From Selaginella moellendorffii (Eukaryota; Streptophyta; Lycopodiopsida; Selaginellales; Selaginellaceae): a stretch of 64,000 nt of DNA. Shown one piece after another: positions 1 to 9,700 of the stretch. Below the pieces are notes generated by a model that had not been told where the DNA came from, searched no databases, and worked only from the letters and a program-made list of their open reading frames with translations. A program made the translations under genes and the position numbers. Every line of letters starts with the position of its first letter. The first letter of the stretch is position 1. The stretch is from assembly GCF_000143415.4 (NCBI RefSeq), contig NW_003314301.1, positions 324,156 through 388,155 on the forward strand, written 5' to 3'.

Positions 1-1379
1 ATCTTTGGCTAAAAAATCTATTTGATTTTTTTCCTCAATATGTTTTAGCTAAATTTCTGTTTTATCATGTATGAAATACATTTTTAATTTTAATTTTAAC
101 TTTAATTTTAAAATTATAAATCTCAAAAATATTTTTAATGTATTATATATATAAAAATATTAAAAATAGGTCTAGTTTAAAGGAAGACACTCACAGTAAT
201 TCTCATTAAGTTAATAGATTGTTTATTTATTTTAAATTTCAAATTTTAAATTAAATATTAGTTAAGTTCATAAGTTTTATTTGAGTTTTACTTTCTTCAC
301 TTCTTTACTAATATTGGATAATAGCGTAAATTTTATTGAAGAAAACTCCCACATAAAATTTCATAGATACCTTTTTAAATAATAAATAATTTATTACATA
401 CTATTTTATTAAAAGTCTAGTATAAATCATTAATATTTATAAAATATTAAATTTAAGAATTTTATATAATGACATTATTTTTTCTTTACTTTTTGGTGGA
501 AGGGATTCAATATTTCAAAATTTATGACAACATTAAAAAATATATGTACACTCAAATGAAAACTATTTACACTATAAAGTGCAATAATAATAGAATACAT
601 ATATATTTAATTTATATAATATAATATTTTTATTAAGTAATGATCAACACTTCTAAATGACACAATATCATGACTTATGCAAACCTCAGCATTATAATTT
701 ATTTTTTGTATAATTAATTTATTTATTATTTAGAAAATTTTATCATATTAATTAATGTTTTTAATTATATTAAAAATAATATTTTGTAAGAATTATGATT
801 ACAACTCAATTACTATTTACAATTTTTGTAACATTGAGTATTGTATACATTTGTTTTTTTAATATCCAACTTTTTTATATCAATACTATAAATTTTCAAA
901 AAATCATAATTTTTTCTAAGTATGTAATATAACTTTTAACATTATCTTAAAATTTTATAAATTAAAGGAACATTTCTAAAATTTTGCATAAATCAACAGC
1001 ATACCTCTTACAATCTAGGGATATTTGCTACTTCCCAGGAAAATTTTTATTCCAAGTCTCTTTAAGACCACTTAAAACTATTTTGTTTAACAATTTCTTT
1101 ACTTTGCGACCCACCCTAGGTGCACTTCTCCTTTTGGGATACCTTCTTCAAATTTTATAGAACTTAATTAGAACATATTATATTTCTCCTTCTTATTCTT
1201 TAATACTTGTACATATTCATAAAATGTAGCCACTAGTACATAGTGTTGTATAGTGTGAAATGATTTTTGTGGCTAAATTTTTATTATGTAAGCATATAAA
1301 ATGGCATAACATGTTTTGAGCCCTAAGAGACTTCAAATATATGTGAGTTTAAATTTCTTAAACACATATCTTTAAACGT
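1..1379. other. AT-rich intergenic sequence, no gene seen
   Basis: Extremely A/T-rich sequence with many short homopolymers and stops in all frames. I see no coding frame, RNA gene or clear element termini here. Confidence 0.6.
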
Positions 1380-2060
1380 GACTGTTTTTTTCAAGCCATG
1401 GGCATGCTTGCCACATTTGCATTATTTTATACACATCCTCATCAGGTAAGAATTCTTAATGCACCAGCTCATGCAAAATCCAAGTCAGTGAGTAAGGAGC
1501 CAAGTGAGAAGAAATCCTGCTGGCCCTAAAGGGAACTCTTGCTGGCCTACTTGCTCTATGAGACATCAAGTAGCAATTCAATCAAGCTAAGTGTCCACTT
1601 GCCGGCTGCTGTCGACTAATTTGGCAATACTATTGCTGCTTCATTAGGGCTCCTGACATTGTGGAGAGCACACAGTGCTCAAGCTCTTCACCAAGAATGA
1701 GGGTTTGATCCAAGGGAGTAGAATTGCAGCAGTAGTAGGAGGCAGGCCTTCGATGAGATTATCAGCAGATTGAAGCATTGTATGACGTGCTGGGCTCTAG
1801 CTGTTGGGTAGCATGTTTGACACGATTTAGCAATCAACATAGCATCTGAAAGCAACATAGTAACATAGAGATTCTCTACTATGTTCTTGGGAAGTTTGGG
1901 GAGGCTCATGAGGGTGGGTGGATCACCTGATCAGGCTTGTTTCGTGCTTTGCATGTTTTGTACAAGTTCACATACTTGCACACGTGGCATCAAATGTCTT
2001 GCCAATATTATAATGCATATAATCATGTTTTAATTGCTATATTAAAAATTAATTCTTAAA
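1380..2060 (+). repeat. Diverged dispersed repeat, copy 1
   Basis: This stretch shares an ordered series of diverged blocks with 14950-15640: a GGCATGC/TGCCACAT block, a shared CTCTTCACCAAGAA word, a GAGTAGAAT word, a GTATG(A/G)CGTGCT-like block and a closing block around AATATTATAATGCATA. Order and spacing agree in the same orientation, so I read them as two old copies of one dispersed element. No termini or target duplications could be fixed and the family is unknown. The short open frame inside it is not convincing as a gene. Confidence 0.55.
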
Positions 2061-2480
2061 ACTTATGAACCAAAACTTCCATTGGATTTGTATATTTGTT
2101 TCCAATCTAAATTTATATGGCACTTAACACTGAATTAAAATATGAAAAGCTTATATGTCCACTTTGATGGATAGCATAACGAACCTTGTATTTGGCTTCG
2201 AGTCTAGTCTGTAGAAAGACTTACACCAAGAAGTAACTATTCCCCTTGAGGCAGTGTCATTGCAATCTTGCTCCGAGAAGAAACCATTTCGAGATCCAGA
2301 CTCTGATTTGTGTGAGGACTGTATTTCAAGAGTCTGACCATATAAGCTGGATCTTCTTTTTGTCTCCAGGATTGGATGTTGCTTGAGATGTGAGCTGCAC
2401 TGTTCCTATATTGACTATCGACGAAGCTTTGGACATGTATGTCATGACCACGAGAATGCATGTTAGATATATATATACAT

Positions 2481-2567
2481 CATTCTTGGATGTCAAGAAT
2501 TCACTGAAAGTGTGCAAACATATATATGTTTGCACCCTTTCAGGTGAATTCTTGACATCCAAGAATG
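2481..2567. repeat. 87-bp near-perfect hairpin
   Basis: The two halves are reverse complements over about 42 bases with essentially no loop. The outer arm CATTCTTGGATGTCAAGAAT is mirrored exactly by the right end, with only one unpaired base and one mismatch near the middle (around TGAAAG). It could be a tiny foldback MITE or a precursor of small RNAs. The sequence alone does not decide. Confidence 0.75.
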
Positions 2568-2612
2568 ACTACATACAGGTATATTCGAGTGTATTCTAGT
2601 TGATTAACATAT

Positions 2613-2682
2613 ATTTCACTGCTAGTCTAGTGGAATAGCTCCCTGCCACAAAACAGACCCGGGTTCAATTTGGAAACGCTAT
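2613..2682 (+). pseudogene. tRNA-Gly(GCC)-like relic, possible SINE head
   Basis: The stretch follows plant/animal-type tRNA-Gly(GCC) from D-arm to T-arm. It shows TAGTCTAGTGG (A-box position), AATAG, CCCTGCCAC (anticodon loop with GCC), ACAGACCCGGGTTC and a decayed B-box tail (AATTTGG instead of GATTCC). Three bases are missing after the D-loop GTGG, and the acceptor stem no longer pairs, so it is not a functional tRNA. It may be a dead tRNA gene or the head of a tRNA-derived SINE whose body would run into 2683-2760. Confidence 0.7.
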
Positions 2683-3159
2683 GTTGTTTAGTCCTACAGC
2701 AGTTTTGTTGTCCTGCTGACACATTGTGTGCAACCTTGTTTGACACACAGAGTTCACAGTTTTTACCATCCTGCAATTTCTGACACATGTTATATGATGT
2801 GGATTAGTGAGTCTCAGTGCAAATATCTACCATTTGGCCAGCTGCTGAGCTTCCCATTTCTTTGAAGTTGAGACAAGAATGACATGTCCTCACGCTACAA
2901 AGTAAACGACATTAAACAATACGACATAAACTATGTGCTCGGGATTTGTCAAGTGTGATCACTCCTCCCATCCTTGCAAGAAGTCTTCACATTTGTCGAG
3001 CCATGAGACCACAATGCAATGGATGCAAATGAAAACTCCCCCAGCAACTATTAAGTGCTTGGCAACTATTAAAGTGCTTGGCAAAAAGCCTTTTACTAAG
3101 TTAGTCACAATCAACAATTCGCCTTCCATCACACGCAAGGGTTTTAAGTATATTCTGTA

Positions 3160-3230
3160 ATTTAGGGTTTATACGGCATTGACAAGGTCTTTTTTCACGC
3201 GCTTTTAACTCCTTGATCTTGTCAATGCCG
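3160..3230. promoter_or_regulatory. Promoter-proximal telo-box and 13-bp inverted repeat upstream of the metalloproteinase
   Basis: A telo-box-like TTTAGGGTTT lies at about 3161-3170. It is followed by a perfect 13-base inverted repeat, CGGCATTGACAAG at 3174-3186 and CTTGTCAATGCCG at 3218-3230. The loop is 31 bases. The arms contain TTGAC cores resembling half of a W-box. The position about 90 bases before the start codon of the metalloproteinase suggests a regulatory role, but that is inference. Confidence 0.4.
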
Positions 3231-3319
3231 GACACTAGACACGACGCGAGGCAAAGTCTGACCCCCCGGGCACTGCTTAAATCTCTCAATCCCTAATCTT
3301 CCTGGAAAGAAGAAGAACC

Positions 3320-4405
3320 ATGGCAAATCGAGTGTTCTTCCTCGCATTCTTCCACTTCGCAATCATTGTGGGCTTCTCCTCGGGGCTCGACACCGCCATT
3401 CTAGCCGATCTTCCCACCAGCAATCTCGCCGGGGCGTGGGCGGATCTCCTCTCGCTCGTCGACGCACACAAGGGCGATTCCAAGCCCGCGATCCAGAAGC
3501 TCAAATCTTACTTCGTGGATTTCGGCTACCTCGGCAACTCCACTCTCACTGCCGATCTCTCCTTCGATGACGCGCTAGAGGCCGCCGTGAGGCTCTACCA
3601 GCAGAATTTCCACCTCCCGGTCACCGGGAACCTCGATTCCGCCACAATAGCCCAGCTCGTCACGCCCAGATGCGGTGGAATCGACGTGGATCCCAGCGGC
3701 GTCTCGCAAATGCTCCAGAATCTCACCCATCCCGGCACTTCCCATTTCGTCAAGCACTACTCCTTCTTCCCAGGAACGCCCAGATGGGTCTCCAAGCGAT
3801 CGCTCACTTACGCATTCGATCAATCCACGACGTCGCTGGCCTCTGGAATCCCCCTGAATTCTCTCCGGACGGCCTTTAGCAGGGGATTCCAGCGCTGGGC
3901 GAACATCGTCCCTCTCACATTCACAGAGACCTCGTCGATCTCCTCCGCGGACATCGTCATCGCGTTCGCGGGCTTCGATCACGGCGACCGGCATCCATTC
4001 GATGGGCAAATGGGCGTTCTAGCTCACGCATTCGCTCCCGAGGATGGGCGATTCCACCTCGACTCCTCCGAGTCCTGGAGCGTCAATGTTCGATCCGCGA
4101 CGTCGCTGGCCGCGATCGATCTGGAATCCGTGGTGACCCACGAGATTGGACACCTGATCGGGCTGGGCCACTCGGGCGATTCCGCGGCGATCATGTTTCC
4201 CAGCATCGCTCCTCGGCAGATCAAGACAGCGTTTGGACAGGACGATATCGACGGCGCACAGGCGCTGTACGGAGCCAATCCAAACTTCGTGCCGGGCTCG
4301 ACCACCGGTACGGACTCAAACGTCCAGAGTTCGAGCTCGTGGAAGGCCACGTTTTCTTGTTGGCATTTGCTTGTCCTCCTTGTCCTTGCCAAGATTCTTT
4401 TATAG
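3320..4405 (+). CDS. Matrix metalloproteinase (plant MMP, matrixin, M10A), GPI-anchor type
   Basis: Intronless 361-residue zinc endopeptidase acting at the cell surface or apoplast. It has an N-terminal signal peptide (about residues 1-22), then a peptidoglycan-binding-like prodomain. The cysteine switch PRCGGID has its Cys at about residue 118 and keeps the zymogen latent. The catalytic domain carries the zinc motif HEIGHLIGLGH (His 274, 278, 284; Glu 275), followed by the Met-turn (IMFPS, Met about 292). Upstream residues HGDRHPFDG and AHAFAP fit the structural zinc/calcium loops. A Ser-rich linker and a C-terminal hydrophobic tail suggest a GPI-attachment signal. There is no hemopexin domain, as usual for plant MMPs, and length is normal for the plant family. 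The ATG follows a purine-rich leader (GAAGAAGAACC). The next gene starts only 26 bases downstream. Confidence 0.95.
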   Translation: MANRVFFLAFFHFAIIVGFSSGLDTAILADLPTSNLAGAWADLLSLVDAHKGDSKPAIQKLKSYFVDFGYLGNSTLTADLSFDDALEAAVRLYQQNFHLPVTGNLDSATIAQLVTPRCGGIDVDPSGVSQMLQNLTHPGTSHFVKHYSFFPGTPRWVSKRSLTYAFDQSTTSLASGIPLNSLRTAFSRGFQRWANIVPLTFTETSSISSADIVIAFAGFDHGDRHPFDGQMGVLAHAFAPEDGRFHLDSSESWSVNVRSATSLAAIDLESVVTHEIGHLIGLGHSGDSAAIMFPSIAPRQIKTAFGQDDIDGAQALYGANPNFVPGSTTGTDSNVQSSSSWKATFSCWHLLVLLVLAKILL

Positions 4406-4431
4406 CAATAGAAAGATTCTTTCCGGGTTTG

Positions 4432-5669
4432 ATGATTCTAGGGCTCCTCCCACCGGTAGAGCGCCTTCTCGGGGTGGCGATTCCTTGCGCCGGCGCTGCC
4501 GCCGGATTCAATGCGGCATTGCTAGCATGGCAGGTGCGATCGCTGCTGCGAGCTGTGAATCGGGAAATTTATCGGGGATTTCTTGCGGATTTCTAGTGTG
4601 CAGGGAAGGCATTCCGGGTTTCTTGCGCTACCCCTGTTGCCGGATCGCTGCTGGGAGGCGTGGCGGTGGCATCGGCCTCGGTTCTCGCAGCTCAGGTTCT
4701 CGTTAATCAATTTCAGTCATAGATTTCTTTGATTCTTAGAGCTCTCTTTGCAACGCAGGTAGCGTTTGCGCTGGAATCTATTGTAGAAGAGGGCAATGGC
4801 AAGAGCCGGAAGAGGAAATTGCCGAGTGTTGGCGATCTAGTTCTTCATGCGGCAGTGGGCATGGTTTTGTTTAAGGTTTGCTTGGAAATTTTCATAGACT
4901 AGACAATGTAGCCTACTGTTCATACAGATACTTGGCGGGCACTACAGGAATGTGATGCCAAGTAGCTTAAGCCATCCTGGAGCACTCTCACGATACTCAG
5001 TGCCTGGTCAGTTTGCCTCCTTTGATTTTTTCTCTCTGTCCCTCTCGTGCTGATTATTCTTTGGTCAGCTAGAGGATCAAGGTACGCAGGCGATGTAGAA
5101 GCACAGCTCGTAAGAGACTTGTTTAGCAAGTATGGTTGTCATCACTGTGGAAGCTACAAAGGGACCAGGTACTCTCAATTTCCCTGGAGCTGACATTCAC
5201 TCGTGAATTATTTTCTTAGCATAGCAGATCATATGCCACCCAACGTCGTGATGAAGAACAAGGTCGCCGAGAAACTGAGAATACTGAAAAAATTCAACTT
5301 TTCACTTGCCAAGCATGTATTCAACATGGTCCATAAGCTCGAGTTGCAACGGTTCTACCCGCAGTGCGAAGCGTGTATGAGAAAGCAGGGTGGAGCTTTA
5401 AGGCAAGGCAAAAACGAGCTCGTCTACCATTTTAGAGTTGGCTTCCCAGAGGTAAATAAGTATTTCAACGCCACAAAGAATTATTTTTGTGTTTTTTGTT
5501 GCAGCCTCCATATCTCACAGGTTTTTTTCTCAGTGCTCTCAAGCTAGAGGACAATAACCAGGTAGAAACCTCACGAAAAATTGGCGACAGTTTACTCATC
5601 CATGGTTTAAATACAGGGTACAGACAAAAAATGAATCACACCTTGACGAACTGGTGCCAGATTTCATAG
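4432..5669 (+). CDS. Uncharacterised membrane protein with a Cys/His (HNH-like) C-terminal motif
   Basis: Multi-exon gene modelled by eye. Likely exons begin at ATG 4432 and follow frame-consistent GT-AG junctions, with introns near 4534-4590, 4692-4758, 4876-4926, 5010-5068, 5170-5219 and 5453-5507. The N-terminal third is hydrophobic and Gly/Ala-rich and should give one or two membrane segments. The C-terminal part has YGCHHCGSYKG, then IADHMPPN, then QRFYPQCEAC. The CxxC pairs around a DHMP core look like a treble-clef/HNH-type zinc fold. I do not recognise a named family and assign no function. The last exon may end at 5669, where it overlaps the convergent methyltransferase by 34 bases, or splice differently. 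The start codon is uncertain, because the leader runs directly out of the metalloproteinase stop. Confidence 0.6.
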
Positions 5670-6649
5670 TGATTGAACAAGAGACTATCGTGTGTCTGCT
5701 TGCCAACGTACTCCAGCTTCAGCTCTCGCAGCTTTTTGTTACACTCGTCTCCTCCGAGCCTGCTGCAAAACTTTATGTTGTGAGACACGAAAACTCTTCC
5801 ACCCGGCTTGATCCTCGGCACGAGCTTCTCGAGACCAGTCCAGACGAGTTTATCAGGCATGTGAAGAAACGCTGCGCTTGCATAGACTACATCGTATTCA
5901 TTGTCTCCTAACAGCTCGAATTCCAGATTGTCGCTGCGAACGATGACGGGTCTCTTGTGAAGCAGTCCTTGCGATGGCAACTCGTAAGAAAACGCAGCCA
6001 TGAGCGAGAGCGGATCCTTTTCGATGCAGTGGTAGTTCCCGGCCGCGAGAAATCTGATGAAATGGAGGCCAACGCGCAGAGTTCCACAGCCAACTTCCAA
6101 CACCCGGTGGTGTCTCTTGAGAGCCGAGGCCTTTGCGATGAACTCAAAGACGTCTCGACCTCCAGCCCAAGGCTCGCCATAGTTGCTGTGGTGCTGCTCG
6201 ACGAGAAGCTCGCTCGGACAAGGTAATCTCGTGTGGTTTTTCTCTTCGCTTTCTTCGTAATGAGATATCCCGTGGTACCTGTAGGAAGGAAACGCCAGCT
6301 CGCAACTCAAGCTTGCTATAGAGATCACTCGACCTTACCGGCGAAGATCATAGAGTTGCTCCTCTCTCGTCCGGGGATTTATCCCTTTGCGCATCCGGAT
6401 CCAGTCCTCGGCCGACTTTGGAGGATCCCCAAGCTGGGCATTTGCCATCTGCGACGAAACCCATGTCAAATCCTCGCGACTCACACCCACAGCGTCCTCT
6501 TCGCGAGATTCGAGAGCTTGCTGCTGCTGCGGAGCGAAGGAGATCGATGGGCACAAGATGGTGGCGGTGTGAGGGAACAGCAGGAAGATCACGAGCAGTG
6601 GAACAGAGACAACGAACCAGGAGAGAACGAGCGCTTTGGGACTGGCCAT
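5636..6649 (-). CDS. Membrane-anchored SAM-dependent methyltransferase
   Basis: Two exons, complement of 6649-6339 and 6278-5636. They are joined across a 60-base GT-AG intron (donor GTAAGG, acceptor CCTACAG) that restores one frame of about 317 residues. Exon 1 encodes a short N-terminus with a strong hydrophobic segment (about residues 9-27), probably a signal anchor placing the enzyme in the Golgi/ER. Exon 2 has a class I methyltransferase fold: motif I VLEVGCGTLRVG, an acidic SAM-ribose residue in CIEKDP, a motif IV-like YDVVYASAAFLHMP, and motif V/VI around KLVPRIKPGGRVFVSHN. The substrate is unknown. It is transcribed divergently from the AP-2 alpha gene with only 94 bases between start codons, and its 3' end overlaps the preceding convergent gene. 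Confidence 0.85.
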
Positions 6650-6743
6650 GGCTTGAATCTAAAGCTACATTCTCTAGAGCAATGTCAGGAACCCTAAAAA
6701 TTAGAACTTGGTACGGCAATGGTATACGGACGTTAGGTCACCC
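6650..6743. promoter_or_regulatory. 94-base putative bidirectional promoter between methyltransferase and AP-2 alpha
   Basis: The two start codons face away from each other across 94 bases. A telo-box-like AACCCTAAAAA lies at about 6688-6698. There is no obvious TATA box. Such a short divergent gap implies shared control elements, with part of each core promoter possibly inside the other gene's transcript. Confidence 0.5.
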
Positions 6744-9700
6744 ATGGCGATGGCGTCAATGCGGGGCTTGCAGATGTTTATCACGGATGTGAGGAACTGC
6801 CAGAGCAAGGATCAGGAGATGGCGCGCGTCGAGAAGGAGCTCAATAAGATCCGGATGAAATTCTCATACGAGAAGGTAGCAAATCTCTCTCTCTTTTTTT
6901 ACGTTTCGATGGAACTGTGCGCAAATTTCAGAGTTTATCGTCGTATGAGAAGAAGAAATACGTGTGGAAGCTGCTCTACATCCACATTCTTGGCTATCAG
7001 CTTGATTTTGGGCATCGAGAGGTTCTTTCGCTTGTTGGATCGCATAAATATGCTGAGAAGCAAGTGAGTTCTCTCGGAGTTCTACTTTTCTCTCTCTCTT
7101 GCTTCACTGCTTATAGCTAAGGGCTAAGGAAATGCTCGCAGGTTGGCTACATGGTTGCTGGATGTTTGCTCCACGAAAACCATGAGTTTCTCAACTTGAT
7201 CACCAAAGCTATTCGTCTCGACATTATTGGTCGCAGCGAAACGTATCAGTGCCTTGCACTAACAATGGTAAGATCAATCGAAAGCTTTACACCAAGAGAA
7301 AAGAAGAAAACTCTCTCGTGCATGATCACAGATTGGAAACATCGGCGGCAGAGATTTTGCCGAAGCCTTGGCTCCGGATGTACAAAAGCTTGTCGTAAGT
7401 AGCTCCATTACTGCTCCTCTCGAATTGACAATGGAAGGCGCTATTTCTTTTCCAGGTTTCTGGTTCTTGTCGACCACTTGTGCGGAAGAAGGCGATTCTC
7501 TGTCTCCTTCACATTTACCGAAAGCATCCGGAGGTTATCCAACTGGATATATGGTAAGGAACTTATCCTAGTTTGCAGCATCAACTTGCATTGCTTGAAA
7601 CTGGCTTGATCGGTCTGTAGGCCTGACCACATTGTGAATCTTCTTGACGAAAGAGATTATGGTGTTCTTTTATGTGTGATGACATTGCTTGTTGCACTAG
7701 CTTCAAATAATCCTCAGCAGTATTACTACTGTGTCTCAAAGTGTGTTCGCATTCTAGAAAGATTGTTGCGAAGTCAAAGCATTCCACAGGACTACACGTT
7801 CTATGGAATCCCGTCTCCTTGGCTGCAGGTTTCTAGCTTAACTGCAGCTTCAGCAAATTCAAGTGCTAATAGTTCACTTTCAGGTGAAGACGATGCAAGC
7901 ATTGCAACTGCTTCCATTGCTTGAAGACCCCTCTAGTGTGCGGCTGCTTCTCGAGGTTGTCTTCGTTCTCTCTCCCTCTCTTTTTTCTTCTCGTTAGACT
8001 TTATATGACCATCGTTTTTTCTATCAGCTTCTCGAACGTGTTGTGATTGGGACCGACATCACTCAAAGTATAAACAAAACAAATGTTATGCACGCGGCTT
8101 TGTTTGAAGCCATGGAACTGGTAAGTTACTTCCTAGTTTTAGTCCGGCTTTGCTAACGATACTACAGCACCCTTGTCACAGATCATGCTGATTGATACAC
8201 AGCAGAGTTTGATCCCAAGGTGTATGGTATCGCTTTCGAAGTTTGTTAGTCTTCGTGAACCGAACCTTCGATGTCTAGGCATGGTAATGTGCTTTGATGT
8301 ACTCTCATTATATACTACTAACGTTGTTCATTGTAGAGAGTTTTAGCCCGGCTGCTGTCTGTGGCCGACGTCCGTGATAATGTGTGTGTTTATGAAACTG
8401 ACATTCTATTCTCCTTGAGAGAGGAAGACCGAAGGTTGGTTTGTTTGTTTTCCGGGTTTCCTAGTGATAAGTAACCCATTTGACAGTATCCAGAAGGTCT
8501 CTGTAGACCTTCTTTACGAAATATGTGATGCGACGAATGTCAAGCGCATAGTTGAAGAGTCCTGGAGGTATTTGGTTTTGTTTGTTTTGATTTCGAAATC
8601 AAACGGTAACTTGTATGTAGTGTTTCTCTACGGCCGAGTTTGATGTTCAAGAAAGTATTGCCACAAAGGCTGGCCTTCTTGCAGAAAAATACGCAACAGA
8701 TTGCTCCTGGTAAGCACAAGCTAGTGCTGGTTCAGAATGAGATGCGGTTTTGTTGAGATGTGGTGTGTGTCAGGTATGTGGACGTTGTTTTGCTTCTAGT
8801 TGAAAAAGGTGGAGCCCTTGTTCCGGATGATGTCTGGCGAGGGTTGATTCAATGCGTTGCAGAACATGACGATATACAAGTCTACGCCGCCACCAAAGCT
8901 CGGGAGTACATCAGCAAACCGATGGTTCACGAGACCATGCTTAAAGTAAGTTTTTCTGATTTCCGAACGACGACTCAGTAATGATTTTTTTGTCAGATTG
9001 CTGGGAGTCTTCTTGGAGACAACAGCCATTTACTTGCGCGAAAACCTGGCTACACTCCCAAGGAGATCTTTTGGGCCCTTCACGATAAGTTTTCAAATGT
9101 GAGGTAGGATGTGTGCTCCACTGAACTTTAATGAGTTTGATTATGTTTCCAAACAGTACGCCAACCAAGATGGTGCTGCTGTCTGCCTATATCAAATTGT
9201 TACTGCATACACAGCCTGCAGATGAAGAGCTCCGGAAGGAAATTTTTCCTCTTTTTGAAAAGTGAGCTATTCTTGTTCTTTCCTTCCCTCATACTAGCAT
9301 TCACTACAGGTATGGGGAGCACCTTGAAGCAGACTTGCAACAACGTGCTATGGGATTTTTCTCTTTAAGCCAGCAGGATCAGAATATTTCTAATGAAGAA
9401 CCAAAGCGACAGGTTCGTTCTTACAAGTGATGATTCTACGCAGTCTGACGTGCTTTTGCAGGAAGCTCCGGTAAAAAGCTCAAGGGATTCTCTCCCTGGA
9501 GTACGTTATTTTGATTTTCTCATCGTCAGTAACATTTTTCTGGTCTATATTCCATCCAGACTTCAACAGCTAGAGCACCTGAAGTAGATCTTCTTGGGGA
9601 CTTAGTGGCTCCTCGGCAAAACGACCCATTTCAAACGGGAATTACAAAGGATCCATTCTCTTCAATGCTCGCTCCTGCTGTTCAGGTAATAGAGTCTTTA

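Noticed and set aside
3575-4009. Antisense frame across the metalloproteinase
   Set aside because: Composition bias of the sense gene (Arg/Glu/Gly-rich shadow); the sense frame has catalytic motifs.
6233-6792. Plus-strand frames opposite the methyltransferase
   Set aside because: Antisense shadows; the minus-strand exon pair restores a known methyltransferase fold with proper splice sites.
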